Shown: positions 27,666 to 37,182, counted from the stretch's first letter. The stretch is DNA of 58,832 nt from an uncultured Pelagibacteraceae bacterium (GCA_902587155.1 CACIKE010000008.1:1-58832); one strand, 5' to 3'. Made by a program: numbers and translations. The notes: a model not told the origin generated them from the letters alone.

Positions 27666-28186
27666 ATAATTTCCTCAATAGAAAGTTCTTCATAATGTTC
27701 TGTGGGCTGAACGATCCAAGGATCTGAATCTAATTTAATTGGACAAAAGTCTGGCTCAAAAGAAGATGATTTTTTTTTCCATAAACAAGCGGTTTTAATT
27801 TCTTTAATAAATTTTTTTGTTGGTTCGTAACCTTTTAGCCATTCAATACTTTTATTAAGTGTTAATCCTGTGTCTGATAAATCATCGATTAAAAGAATTT
27901 TTTCAAAATCTTCTTCTTTAGCTAATGAGCTTATTTCTCTAGCAAACATTAGTTGGCCTTGTTGGTCTTCTAATCCTTTTCCTGTGTAACTTTGAATAAC
28001 GATGTAAGCTATTGGGAGTTTTAGTATCCGTGAGAGAATATCAATTATAGGTGCTGCTCCTCTCATTATTCCAACTAAAACTGTAGGTTTATAATTTTTA
28101 TGAATTTCAATAGCTAATTTTTCAACTATTTTGATATATTCTTCAAAACTAACTATTAATTTATCTGCCATAGATTTTTTTATCAT
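27653..28186 (-). CDS. Purine phosphoribosyltransferase (Xpt/Hpt-like, COG2236)
   Basis: 177 residues. The PRPP-binding motif KILLIDDLSDTGLTL lies at residues 96-110, with VGIMRGAAPIIDILSR as the upstream loop. The overall pattern fits COG2236 hypoxanthine/xanthine-guanine phosphoribosyltransferases, which turn imported purine bases into nucleotides. It converges on the purine permease, which supports a salvage role. A second in-frame ATG at 28171 (MADKLIVSF) is an equally good start. The exact base specificity cannot be read from the sequence. Confidence 0.85.
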   Translation of the reverse strand: MIKKSMADKLIVSFEEYIKIVEKLAIEIHKNYKPTVLVGIMRGAAPIIDILSRILKLPIAYIVIQSYTGKGLEDQQGQLMFAREISSLAKEEDFEKILLIDDLSDTGLTLNKSIEWLKGYEPTKKFIKEIKTACLWKKKSSSFEPDFCPIKLDSDPWIVQPTEHYEELSIEEIIKRN

Positions 28187-28219
28187 ATAAAAAAAATTAA
28201 AAAAGATTAAAAAGTTGTT

Positions 28220-29116
28220 ATGAAAATTTTTGATTGTTTTATGTATTTTGATGAAGAAACAGTTTTAGAATTAAGGCTGAACATTTTAGATAAATATGTG
28301 GATTATTTTGTGATTGTAGAGAGTTCTTTTACTCACAAAGGTGATAAAAGAGACTTAAAATTTAATCATCAAAAATTTAAAAAATTCAAAGATAAATTAA
28401 TCTATATTACTTATGATGAAGAACCGTCAGAAATAAGAAAAAACCTAATCAATGAAAAAGACGATGAGAATATAAAATCATTTAAATATATTGAGAATGC
28501 TATCTTAAGAGAAAATGGTCAAAGGAATTATATCTTAAAAGGATTAGATTTAGCAAACAATGATGACATGATTTTAATTTCTGATGTTGATGAAATTCCA
28601 AATTTAGAAAATTTAGAACTATCAAAAATCCAGGAAAAAATCATTCTTTTTAAACAGGACATGTTTTATTATAAGTTTAATCTTAAATTACCAAATCTTG
28701 ATTGGACTGGTACAAAAGGATGTAGAAAAAAATTTCTTAAATCTCCTCAATGGTTGAGAAATATAAAAGATAGAAAATACCCCTTTTACAGATTAGATAC
28801 TTTTTTTTCTGATACAAAATATGTCAACATCAAAATAATATCTAATGGTGGATGGCACTTTTCTAATTTAAAAACTGCTTCTGAAATTGAATTTAAACTT
28901 AAATCATATCTCCATCATAGAGAATTTGATGAAAATCCCTTGTCAGTAGAAGAAATAGATAGTTTAATCAAAAACAAACAAGCTATTTATGATCTTAAAG
29001 TTGATAAAAGAGTAAACAAAATTGGTGACGGTAGCAAACTTGAGAAATATCCATCAGACAAGTTACCAAAGTTTTTGCAAGATAACTTAAATCATTATAA
29101 AGAATGGATTGATTGA
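28220..29116 (+). CDS. Glycosyltransferase family 17 protein
   Basis: 298 residues. The start KIFDCFMYFDEETVLELRLNIL and the stretch YFVIVESSFTHKGDKRDL are typical of GT17, the family of beta-1,4-N-acetylglucosaminyltransferase III. The DxD-like motif is SDVDEIPN (near residue 120). FISNGGWHFS-type residues (IISNGGWHFS) are also conserved. Bacterial GT17 members usually act on surface glycans; the acceptor here is unknown. It is followed by a DUF1330 gene one base after its stop. Confidence 0.82.
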   Translation: MKIFDCFMYFDEETVLELRLNILDKYVDYFVIVESSFTHKGDKRDLKFNHQKFKKFKDKLIYITYDEEPSEIRKNLINEKDDENIKSFKYIENAILRENGQRNYILKGLDLANNDDMILISDVDEIPNLENLELSKIQEKIILFKQDMFYYKFNLKLPNLDWTGTKGCRKKFLKSPQWLRNIKDRKYPFYRLDTFFSDTKYVNIKIISNGGWHFSNLKTASEIEFKLKSYLHHREFDENPLSVEEIDSLIKNKQAIYDLKVDKRVNKIGDGSKLEKYPSDKLPKFLQDNLNHYKEWID

Positions 29117-29117
29117 A

Positions 29118-29417
29118 ATGAAAAAAGGATATTGGGTTAGTTTATATTTTAAAATAGAAAATCAAGAAAATCTGAAAAAATATTCAGAATTAGCTACACC
29201 CGTTATCAAAAGTTATGGCGGTGTACCATTAATTAGAGGTGGCAAGCATAACACTTTTAGTGGTGATGATTTTAGTAGGACTGTTGTGTGGGAATTTCCA
29301 AGTTATGCCAAAGCATTAGAGTGTCACTCCTCTAAAGAATATCAAGATAGTTGGGCAGTAGCAAAAAAAACTACAAAAAGACATATGCAAGTAGTTGAGG
29401 GGTTTAGTACTGAATAG
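29118..29417 (+). CDS. DUF1330 family protein
   Basis: 99 residues of the DUF1330 dimeric ferredoxin-like-fold family. MKKGYWVSLYFKIENQENLKKYSELATPVIKSYGGVPLIRGG and VVWEFPSYAKALECHSSKEYQ are diagnostic. The function is unknown. I start at the ATG at 29118 because family members begin MKKGYW; a TTG at 29109 would overlap the upstream gene. The 3' end overlaps the convergent alkA gene by 14 bases. Confidence 0.85.
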   Translation: MKKGYWVSLYFKIENQENLKKYSELATPVIKSYGGVPLIRGGKHNTFSGDDFSRTVVWEFPSYAKALECHSSKEYQDSWAVAKKTTKRHMQVVEGFSTE

Positions 29418-30039
29418 GCTCAGGATCTATGCTTCTCCATAAATACCACGTGGCTACAGAGCAATAAGGACTAAACCTTTTTTTTAATAATGATACAAAT
29501 TTATCAGGTGGTAAATATTTTTTTTTATAATTTTTTGATATAGCTCTTAGAAGACCAATGTCCTGAATTGGCCAAATATTTGATCTGTTATATGTAAACA
29601 ATAAAATCATTTCAGCTGACCATCTTCCTATTTGTCTTAATTGTGATAAATAATTGATAGCCTCCTCATCTGACATTTTATTAATCAGTTTAGGATTAAA
29701 AGTTTTTTTTATTGTTTGCTTCGCTAAACTCTTTATGCCTAATACTTTCTGTCTGCTTAATCCACAGCTTTTCAATTGAGTAAAAGTCAGTTTAGATACT
29801 GTTTTTGCGTTAATTTTATTTTTACATTTTTTTTTAAATTTTAAAAAGACAGAATTTGCTGCTGCAACACTTATTTGTTGTCCAATTATACTTTTGCATA
29901 AAGAAAAAAAAATGTCTCGCCTTGAAGTTAAAATAGTTTCTGAAGGACTTTCGTAACTTTTGATTAACTTAGAAAGAGTTTGATCTTTTTTAGATAAATA
30001 TTTTTTTGCCTTGTTCCAATATTTAGGTACTTTATTCAT
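29404..30039 (-). CDS. DNA-3-methyladenine glycosylase II (AlkA-like)
   Basis: A base-excision repair glycosylase of the HhH-GPD superfamily, 211 residues. The start SLCKSIIGQQISVAAANSV matches the AlkA 'iv.QQiS...A'. The helix-hairpin-helix is LRQIGRWSAEMILLF, and the catalytic aspartate is in WPIQDIGL (Asp160). It removes alkylated purines. Overlaps the upstream EamA gene by eight bases, so the two are likely cotranscribed. Confidence 0.88.
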   Translation of the reverse strand: MNKVPKYWNKAKKYLSKKDQTLSKLIKSYESPSETILTSRRDIFFSLCKSIIGQQISVAAANSVFLKFKKKCKNKINAKTVSKLTFTQLKSCGLSRQKVLGIKSLAKQTIKKTFNPKLINKMSDEEAINYLSQLRQIGRWSAEMILLFTYNRSNIWPIQDIGLLRAISKNYKKKYLPPDKFVSLLKKRFSPYCSVATWYLWRSIDPEPIQY

Positions 30040-30916
30040 TAATTGACCTAGATGTTATAATTTTTTTCTTATAAATCTCCCTTCTAAAAATTATAAGCGT
30101 TGAAACAATTACCAATAAAGCCCCCATTAGCGTTTTAAACGTGGGTATCTCGTTCCAAATGAAATATCCAAATATAATAGCGAAAACTAAAGCTAAATAT
30201 TTAAGGGGAGTTACCAGAGAAACCTCTGAAAATTTATATGATTGACTTAACCACAAGTTTGCAACACCTCCAAAAATACCTATCAAAGATAAAAGTATAA
30301 AATGATTTAAAGTAGGCATTACCCAGCCCTGAGGGATAGTTAAAAAACTTAATAGTGTAATTGCTAACGAAAAATAAAAAGAAATTAACCACACTGGTTC
30401 GGTTGTTGACAGTTGTCTAATAGTTATGGCTACATAGGATAGACCTAAACAAAATATAATCGGAAAAATATAATAAATATTTAATTCAGTGATCCCAGGT
30501 TCTGTAATTATAAGAATTCCAACAAAGCCTATGATCACTGCTAACCACCTAAAAATCCCAACTTTTTCATTTAATAGAAAAATAGATAATATTGTTGTAA
30601 ATATTGGAGCAGCAAAAGAAATGCTTACAACAGTTGCTAATGGCAGCTGCCTTAAAGCAATAAATATTGCAATTAGAGCTATTAATCCTGAGCCACATCT
30701 TAAAGCATGTAAACCTGGTCGTTTAGTTTTGTAAAAATTATGAAATCTTTCTTTTGGAATAATAAAAAAATAAAAGATTATTCCAAAAAAACCTCTAAAA
30801 AACAAAACCTGCCCAATAGGATAATCTACAGACCACTTTACAATTAAATCCATTAATGAAAATGCACAAATGGACAAAAACATGTACAAAAATCCCAATT
30901 GATTTTTACTTAGCAT
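30032..30916 (-). CDS. EamA/DMT-superfamily transporter
   Basis: 294 residues with ten hydrophobic segments arranged as two repeats, the EamA pattern. The N-terminal repeat has FLYMFLSICAFSLMDLIVKW and RGFFGIIFYF; LPLATVVSISFAAPIFTTILSIFLLNEKVG is the classic end of EamA domain 1, and FSEVSLVTPLKYLALVFAIIFGYFIWNEIP that of domain 2. The substrate is unknown (family members export amino acids or metabolites). It is divergent from msrA with 35 bases between. Confidence 0.88.
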   Translation of the reverse strand: MLSKNQLGFLYMFLSICAFSLMDLIVKWSVDYPIGQVLFFRGFFGIIFYFFIIPKERFHNFYKTKRPGLHALRCGSGLIALIAIFIALRQLPLATVVSISFAAPIFTTILSIFLLNEKVGIFRWLAVIIGFVGILIITEPGITELNIYYIFPIIFCLGLSYVAITIRQLSTTEPVWLISFYFSLAITLLSFLTIPQGWVMPTLNHFILLSLIGIFGGVANLWLSQSYKFSEVSLVTPLKYLALVFAIIFGYFIWNEIPTFKTLMGALLVIVSTLIIFRREIYKKKIITSRSINE

Positions 30917-30951
30917 ATGAATAATTTGTAAATTAAATTAAATCTTATTCA

Positions 30952-31395
30952 ATGGAAATAGCTGTTTTAGCACTTGGATGTTTTTGGGGACCTGAAATTA
31001 AATTCAGTAAAATAGATGGCATAATCAAAACAGAAGTTGGCTACTGTGGAGGTAATAGCTCAATCACCACTTATAAAGAAGTTTGCACTGGCAATACAAA
31101 TCATGCTGAAGTGGTAAAGTTAGATTTTGATGAAAAAATTATCACATACGAAAAAATTTTAAAAATATTTTTTCAAATTCATGATCCAACTACTTTAAAT
31201 TCTCAAGGGCCAGATTTTGGAACCCAGTATAGAAGTGAAATATTTTATCTTAATGACAATCAAAAAATGATAGCTGAGAAGGTATTAAATGAAGTGAATG
31301 AACGTTTGTCTGGAAAAGTTGTAACAAAAATATCTTTACTAAAAAATTACTGTCCAGCTGAGGAATATCATCAAAAATACTTGGAAAAGCGATAA
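30952..31395 (+). CDS. msrA: Peptide methionine sulfoxide reductase A
   Basis: Reduces the S-epimer of methionine sulfoxide in proteins. The catalytic motif GCFWG with Cys10 sits at the very N-terminus, followed by EVGYCGG and the family block FFQIHDPTTLNSQGPDFGTQYRS. A C-terminal Cys in NYCPAEEYHQKYLEK may act as a resolving cysteine. At 147 residues it is a short form with no signal peptide, so it is cytoplasmic. The sulfurtransferase gene follows one base later. Confidence 0.95.
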   Translation: MEIAVLALGCFWGPEIKFSKIDGIIKTEVGYCGGNSSITTYKEVCTGNTNHAEVVKLDFDEKIITYEKILKIFFQIHDPTTLNSQGPDFGTQYRSEIFYLNDNQKMIAEKVLNEVNERLSGKVVTKISLLKNYCPAEEYHQKYLEKR

Positions 31396-31396
31396 C

Positions 31397-32212
31397 ATGT
31401 CTTTGGTTGAAACTGATTGGTTAGAAAAAAACCTTACTAAGGTGAAAATTATTGACTGCTCTTGGCATATGCCTCAAACACAAAGAAATGGTTTCGAGGA
31501 ATATAAATCTCTTCATATACCTGGCGCAATTTTTTTTGATATAGATGAAAATTCAAGAAAAGATACTGCTTTACCACATATGTTAGTTGACCAAATGAGT
31601 TGGGATAAAATTATTTCAAATATGGGAATTAAAAAAAATGATGAAATAGTCATTTACGATAATTCAGATGTTATAAGCTCATGTCGTGGTTGGTTTAATT
31701 TTATTTACTACGGGCATGATCCAAAATTAATAAATGTTTTAAATGGTGGTTTAAAGAAATGGCTTAAAGAAAAAAAGAAAGTAACTGATGAAATTTCAAA
31801 TATAGATAAATCAGATTATAAAGGTAGCGAGAGAAAAGATCTTGTTAAGAGTAAACAAGCAATTGATCAAAATATAAATGAAAAAATATTCACATTAATT
31901 GATGCTCGAAGTAAAGAAAGATTTGAAGGTAAAATCCCTGAACCAAGAAAAGGTCTTAGAAGCGGATGTATAAAAAACTCTTTTTGTATACCGTTTAATG
32001 ACTGTCTAAATGACGATAAAACTTTTAAAAATAAAGATCAACTTAAAGAAATTTTTAAAACAAGTATTGAAAATTTAGAGCAAAAAAAGATTGTTTTTTC
32101 ATGTGGTTCAGGTGTTACAGCGTGTGTTTTGGCACTAGCTTATTCTTTAATTAATGATAAATATCTTCCTTGTATATATGATGGCTCTTGGGCCGAATAC
32201 GGATTAATTTAA
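31397..32212 (+). CDS. sseA: 3-mercaptopyruvate/thiosulfate sulfurtransferase
   Basis: A 271-residue double-rhodanese protein. The N-terminal inactive domain starts VETDWLEKNLTKVKIIDCSWHMP and has HIPGAIFFDIDE. The C-terminal active domain carries CGSGVTAC (Cys236), the loop typical of mercaptopyruvate sulfurtransferase, and YDGSWAEYG at the end. It moves sulfur from 3-mercaptopyruvate to thiols or cyanide. Directly after msrA, suggesting a joint sulfur or redox unit. Confidence 0.9.
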   Translation: MSLVETDWLEKNLTKVKIIDCSWHMPQTQRNGFEEYKSLHIPGAIFFDIDENSRKDTALPHMLVDQMSWDKIISNMGIKKNDEIVIYDNSDVISSCRGWFNFIYYGHDPKLINVLNGGLKKWLKEKKKVTDEISNIDKSDYKGSERKDLVKSKQAIDQNINEKIFTLIDARSKERFEGKIPEPRKGLRSGCIKNSFCIPFNDCLNDDKTFKNKDQLKEIFKTSIENLEQKKIVFSCGSGVTACVLALAYSLINDKYLPCIYDGSWAEYGLI

Positions 32213-32219
32213 ATTTAAT

Positions 32220-33089
32220 ATGAAAAGATCTACGAAAACAATTTCAATAATATTTGTATTTTTTTTAATAATTACAATTGTAATTATTGGAAGATCCATG
32301 ATTGGCAATCATTTTAAAAAAAAATTCAGTAAGAGACCACCACCAGGAATAATTGTAACTGAGGTTATCGAAAAAGAATTCTCTGAACAAATAGAAACTT
32401 ACGGTACAGCAATTTCTAAAAAATCAAAAACTTTTAAGATTAAAAAAGATGATCTTTTTGAGGATTTAAAACTTAAAAATTTTGTTAAAAAAGGAGATGT
32501 TTTAATTAAATTAAAAAGTGGGGATATATTGGCTCCATTTAGTGGGGTTCTTGGCTACACAGGTTTAACTGAGGACATCCTTATTTCAAATAACATATTT
32601 ATCATTACTCTTGATGATAACTCAATAATTTACTCAGATATTAAAATTCCAGAAAGCTACTCTACATTTATAGAAAAAGGTCTTCCAGTCGAAGTTACCT
32701 TATCTAGTTTTAAAGATAAAACTTTTTCAGGTGAAATAGATTTTGTTTCAAGCAGAATAAATGCGGACACCAGAAGTTTATTATCAAGAATAAAAGTGAA
32801 AAATGAAAATTTAGAATTAATTTCAGGTTCACTTTTAGAGGTAAGAGTAAAATTTGATTTGAGAAATTCTTTAAGTGTACCTGATACAAGTGTGATGATA
32901 GAGGGTGATAAATCATATGTTTACAAAATTAGTGCAGAAAATATTGCAAATAAAACTGAGGTAAAAACTGGCCTTAGAGGCGATAGTAACATTGAAATAA
33001 TTTCAGGCTTAGCTGCGGGTGATATAATTGTAGCTGAGGGTCTAAAAAAGGTAAGGCCTCGTGGAAAAATAAAACCTATTAATAAATAA
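32220..33089 (+). CDS. RND efflux membrane fusion (adaptor) protein, short form
   Basis: 289 residues with an N-terminal membrane anchor (8-25). The two lipoyl half-motifs, VKKGDVLIKL (89-98) and ILAPFSGVLGYTG (103-115), are almost adjacent, so the alpha-helical hairpin that usually separates them is absent. The beta-barrel (GLPVEVTLSSF) and membrane-proximal domain (SVPDTSVMIEGDKSYVYKI, then IEIISGLAAGDIIVAEGLKKVRPRGKI) are present. It precedes the RND pump by a one-base overlap. No TolC-like gene is in this window. Confidence 0.9.
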   Translation: MKRSTKTISIIFVFFLIITIVIIGRSMIGNHFKKKFSKRPPPGIIVTEVIEKEFSEQIETYGTAISKKSKTFKIKKDDLFEDLKLKNFVKKGDVLIKLKSGDILAPFSGVLGYTGLTEDILISNNIFIITLDDNSIIYSDIKIPESYSTFIEKGLPVEVTLSSFKDKTFSGEIDFVSSRINADTRSLLSRIKVKNENLELISGSLLEVRVKFDLRNSLSVPDTSVMIEGDKSYVYKISAENIANKTEVKTGLRGDSNIEIISGLAAGDIIVAEGLKKVRPRGKIKPINK

Positions 33090-36000
33090 TGTTTATTACT
33101 GAATTAAGTATTAAAAGACCGACAGTATCTTGGGTTATGTCGCTGATACTGATCATATTTGGGTTATTTGTTTTTTGGAAGTTGCCAGTTAGAGAATTGC
33201 CCAATGGAATTCAACCACCTGTTGTTCAAGTTCAAGTAGACTACAAGTCTGCATCAGCTTCAATAGTAGATCAAGAGGTCACACAAGTTGTTGAAGATGT
33301 TATTGGTGGGGCAGAGGGTATAAAAAATATAGACTCCAAATCTGAAAATGGGAGAAGTACAATTAATGTCGAGTTTGATACGAGTATTGATTTAGATAAT
33401 GCTGCCAATGATATAAGAGAAAGAGTTGCAAGAGTTGTGGATAACTTGCCAACGGAGTCAGATCCACCACAAATACTTAAACGAGCTGCAGGGTTTACAA
33501 CAACAATGTGGCTGTCATTATCCTCATCTTCATGGAGCGACCTTGAATTAGGAGACTACGCGGAGAGATATCTTGTAGACCAATTTTCAAGTGTTAAAAA
33601 TGTTGGAAGAATAAGGGTTGGTGGATTAAGAGAATTAAGCATAAGAGTTTGGATTGATCCTATTAAACTTGCAGCCAATGATTTAACCATTAAAGAAGTT
33701 GAATTTGCAATTCGTGGGGAAAATGTAAGTTTGCCTGCAGGAACTTTAGAAGCAGATAATATCGACTTAACACTAAATCTAGATAAATCTTACAACGATA
33801 TTGAAACTATAAAGCAAATACCCATCAAAAAAACTAGTAATCGTGTAATTCAGTTATCAGACGTAGCAAACGTTGAATTCGGTCCAGTATCAGAGAAAAC
33901 TCTTTTTAAAGCTCAAACTAAAGATCAAATAAATTTGAAAACCGTAGGAATAGGTATCTATGCAAGAAGTGGTGCTTCAACGGTAGAACTTTCAAATGAT
34001 ATCAAAAAAAAAATTGTTGAAGTAAAAAAATCTTTACCAGAAGAATTGGATTTAAGGGTTTCGTTCAATAGAGCTAACTATGTTGAGGCTGCAATTGAAG
34101 AAGTATATAAAACTTTGGTCATTGCGTTTATCTTAGTTGTATTGATAATTTATTTATTTTTAGGGAATTTAAAGGCAGTCATCGTACCTGCTATTGCACT
34201 ACCCGTGAGTTTAATTGCATCCTTTCTAGGCTTATACATATTTGGTCTTTCTATTAATATTTTTGTCCTTTTAAGTTTTATTTTAGCGATTGGTATAATC
34301 ACAGACGACTCAGTAATTATGACAGATGCAATATACAGACGAATAGAGAATGGCGAGACCCCACTCGTTGCAGCTTATAAAGGCTCTAAACAAATTTCTT
34401 TTGCTATCGTTGCTACAACACTAATTTTAGTAGCAGTTTTCTTACCGTTAATATTCATTGAGGGAATTTCTGGAACATTATTTAGAGAAACAGCGATTGC
34501 ATTATCTTTTTCGATTGTAGTTTCTTCTTTTGTTGCATTAACTTTGTCACCAATGCTTGCAAGTAAATTTTTATACAAAAAAAAATCAAAAAAAATTTTT
34601 ATTCAAAAATTTGAAAAAATTTTTTCCAACTTCGCAAAATTTTATGAGGAAACTTTAGTAAACGTTATTAATAAAACTAAAACTGTAAGTTTTTTTATTG
34701 TTTTTATAATAATTGCTTCAGTGCTTTTATTTAGTTTCTCAAAAAAAGAACTTTTGCCTATGGAGGATCGAGGAGCATATCTAATAATTGGCTCAACTGA
34801 TGAAGGAAGTTCTTTTGAATATACTCAAGAACAAGCCCAAAAAGTAGAGGCAAGACTTATTCCTTTGCTACAAGCTGAGGATAGCCCATATTCAAGATTT
34901 ATAATGCGTGTTCCAGGATTTGGAAATTCAGCTAATTCATATAATAGTTTTATAATAATCGCTCTCCTTGATGATTGGAAAAATCGTAAAAAAGGTCAAC
35001 AAGTTGTTCTTAGAGAAGCGATTGGGAAAATAGTAACTTTGCCCCAAGCCCTAGCTTTTCCTATATCTCCTCAATCTATAAGAGTATCAAATTACAACAA
35101 ACCAGTTCAAATGGTCATTTATGGAAATACTTATGAGGAACTTGAGGCGATACAAAAAAAAGTTATACGAACACTCAGATCTAATAAAAATCTCTCAAGA
35201 ATTGAGTCTGATTACAATCGAAACAAACCAGAGGTAAAATTAATAATAAATAAAAATAAAGCCAAAGATCTAGGTGTCTCAACTAAATCAATTGGTGAAA
35301 CACTTGAAACACTTTATGGGGGTAAAAAAATAACGACTTTTAATAAACTAGGCAAAGAATATCCAATAATTGTTCAACAATATTTATCTGATCGACGAAA
35401 TAAAGAGGGTGTTTCGAAAATATTTGTTCGCTCTGAAACCAATGGAAAATTAATATCTTTAGCAAATCTTGTAAGTTTTAAGGAAGAAGGTTCAGCAAAA
35501 GAACTTGCTAGATATAATAGACAACGGGCTGTAACAATTTCTGCAAATATTAGTGAGGGGTATACATTAACAGAAGCGATTAAATACTTCGAAAATGTGA
35601 TGGTTGATTTAGCACCAGAGAACCAAATTACTTGGAAAGGAAAATCAGAGGAAATTAAAGAAACAAGTAATGAATTATTTATAATTTTTGCTTTAGCTTT
35701 ACTAACTGCTTATTTGGTTATGGCTGCAACATTCAACTCATTTGTTCATCCATTTGTTATAATCTTAACTGTGCCTTTGGCTATTTTTGGAGGATTAGTG
35801 TTTATTTTATTTTTAAATAGCTCAGTAAATATTTTTTCTCAAATTGCATTAATTATACTAATAGGTATCTCAACTAAGAATAGTATTTTAATTGTAGATT
35901 ACGCAAACCAAATTAGATCTAGTGGAAAAACTATTGAATTAGCTGTTAAAGAAGCGTGCGCTGTTCGGTTTAGACCAATTATAATGACATCACTAAGTAC

Positions 36001-36217
36001 GATGATTGCAATGATGCCTTTAGTGATTGGAAATTTTGGCCCAGGTGCAGGAGAGGGTTCAAGATTAGCAGTTGGTTCTACAATATTAGGAGGAATGATT
36101 ATTTCAACTTTCTTTACTTTATATGTCACTCCTTCAATGTATCTCGCATTAGCAAAAAATACTAAAAGGATTGATATAGTTGACTTAGAACTAAAAAAAG
36201 AATTGTCTAAAAAATAA
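33089..36217 (+). CDS. RND-family efflux transporter (AcrB/MexB type)
   Basis: A 1042-residue proton-driven pump of the HAE1 branch with 12 membrane helices and two large periplasmic loops. The start FITELSIKRPTVSWVMSLILIIFGL is typical. TM4 carries the paired aspartates in GIITDDSVIM, corresponding to the proton relay. The second half has GISTKNSILIVDYANQI and RFRPIIMTSLSTMIAMMPL. The substrate is unknown. It is fed by the short adaptor upstream and its stop overlaps the convergent lytic transglycosylase gene by eleven bases. Confidence 0.95.
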   Translation: MFITELSIKRPTVSWVMSLILIIFGLFVFWKLPVRELPNGIQPPVVQVQVDYKSASASIVDQEVTQVVEDVIGGAEGIKNIDSKSENGRSTINVEFDTSIDLDNAANDIRERVARVVDNLPTESDPPQILKRAAGFTTTMWLSLSSSSWSDLELGDYAERYLVDQFSSVKNVGRIRVGGLRELSIRVWIDPIKLAANDLTIKEVEFAIRGENVSLPAGTLEADNIDLTLNLDKSYNDIETIKQIPIKKTSNRVIQLSDVANVEFGPVSEKTLFKAQTKDQINLKTVGIGIYARSGASTVELSNDIKKKIVEVKKSLPEELDLRVSFNRANYVEAAIEEVYKTLVIAFILVVLIIYLFLGNLKAVIVPAIALPVSLIASFLGLYIFGLSINIFVLLSFILAIGIITDDSVIMTDAIYRRIENGETPLVAAYKGSKQISFAIVATTLILVAVFLPLIFIEGISGTLFRETAIALSFSIVVSSFVALTLSPMLASKFLYKKKSKKIFIQKFEKIFSNFAKFYEETLVNVINKTKTVSFFIVFIIIASVLLFSFSKKELLPMEDRGAYLIIGSTDEGSSFEYTQEQAQKVEARLIPLLQAEDSPYSRFIMRVPGFGNSANSYNSFIIIALLDDWKNRKKGQQVVLREAIGKIVTLPQALAFPISPQSIRVSNYNKPVQMVIYGNTYEELEAIQKKVIRTLRSNKNLSRIESDYNRNKPEVKLIINKNKAKDLGVSTKSIGETLETLYGGKKITTFNKLGKEYPIIVQQYLSDRRNKEGVSKIFVRSETNGKLISLANLVSFKEEGSAKELARYNRQRAVTISANISEGYTLTEAIKYFENVMVDLAPENQITWKGKSEEIKETSNELFIIFALALLTAYLVMAATFNSFVHPFVIILTVPLAIFGGLVFILFLNSSVNIFSQIALIILIGISTKNSILIVDYANQIRSSGKTIELAVKEACAVRFRPIIMTSLSTMIAMMPLVIGNFGPGAGEGSRLAVGSTILGGMIISTFFTLYVTPSMYLALAKNTKRIDIVDLELKKELSKK

Positions 36218-36806
36218 TATATTTTTTTCTATTTAATTTACTTTTACATTTCAATAATTGATTTTTGTATTTATTAGATTGTCTCTCAACTTTTTTAGCT
36301 AGTCCAATTACTTTTTTATTTTTTTTATAATTTTTATAATTTCCCCATCCTTCGTGATATGCAAGATACTGTTTGAAAGCATCTTTCTTTGATATCTTTA
36401 AAATGTTTTCTGATTTATTTGTATACCATCCAATGAAGTCAACACTGTCTTTAAATCTTGCTCTTGTTGCTAATTTATTACCAGTTTCTTTTTTATATTG
36501 CTCCCAAGTTCCTTTAACTGCTTGTGAATAACCAAAAGAAGTAGAAGGTCGTTTATAAGGTATCACTTTAAAAATTTTTTGTCTTGCCGGTTTAGCAAGC
36601 CAATCAAAATCGGACTCCATTTTTATTATTGCTAATTGAATATAGATTGGCGTGCCCCACTTTTGCTCAACTTTTTTTGTATGTTTATACCAAAGATATC
36701 TTTCACTAAAAATTGAACAACTGTTAGAAGTGTTTGATGGAATTGATGAGCAGCCGATTGTAAAAAAATAAATAAAAATTAATAATTTATTTTTTAAATC
36801 TACCAT
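36207..36806 (-). CDS. Lipoprotein lytic transglycosylase (SLT-like)
   Basis: 199 residues with a short signal and a Cys19 in FFTIGCSS, probably a lipoprotein. The catalytic block is LAIIKMESDFDWLAKPAR with Glu64, then RPSTSFGYSQAVKGTWEQYKKETG, the lysozyme-like 'GyaQ...tW..Y' core, and YLAYHEGWGNY. It should cut peptidoglycan glycan strands in the periplasm. It overlaps the end of the VanZ-like gene by 20 bases. Confidence 0.82.
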   Translation of the reverse strand: MVDLKNKLLIFIYFFTIGCSSIPSNTSNSCSIFSERYLWYKHTKKVEQKWGTPIYIQLAIIKMESDFDWLAKPARQKIFKVIPYKRPSTSFGYSQAVKGTWEQYKKETGNKLATRARFKDSVDFIGWYTNKSENILKISKKDAFKQYLAYHEGWGNYKNYKKNKKVIGLAKKVERQSNKYKNQLLKCKSKLNRKKYIIF

Positions 36807-37182
36807 ATTTATTTATAAAATTATTAAAAAGAATTACAACAATAACACCTAATAAATTTCCAAATAAATCAGACCATTGAAAAGTTCTTTCAGGTATAAA
36901 TAGATGAAAAATTTCAAGCGTGATAGAAAGAAAAATTAAATATAATAGTAATAAGATAATTTTCTTGGAATTAGCAAAAGTTAAAAAACCAATAATTGAA
37001 ATTAATACAAATACATAAAAATGATTTGATGATATAACAAAATCTGGTGTTATTTGAGGTTGTATACTTTTATTTTCATAAATTATCCAGCCTAATAGAC
37101 TTCCAGGATATAGATATAAAATTATTAAAAGGATATTAATTATATAAAATATTAGTTTATATGTAGAAAAAAATTTTGACAT
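36787..37182 (-). CDS. VanZ-like small membrane protein
   Basis: 131 residues with four hydrophobic segments. It has SITLEIFHLFIPERTFQWSDLFGNLLGVIVVILFNNF, which matches the VanZ-like family end 'E..Q.f.p.R.fs..D...N..G'. Family function is poorly defined. It is the upstream gene of the transglycosylase and lies divergent from gpmA (44 bases between starts). Confidence 0.8.
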   Translation of the reverse strand: MSKFFSTYKLIFYIINILLIILYLYPGSLLGWIIYENKSIQPQITPDFVISSNHFYVFVLISIIGFLTFANSKKIILLLLYLIFLSITLEIFHLFIPERTFQWSDLFGNLLGVIVVILFNNFINKYGRFKK

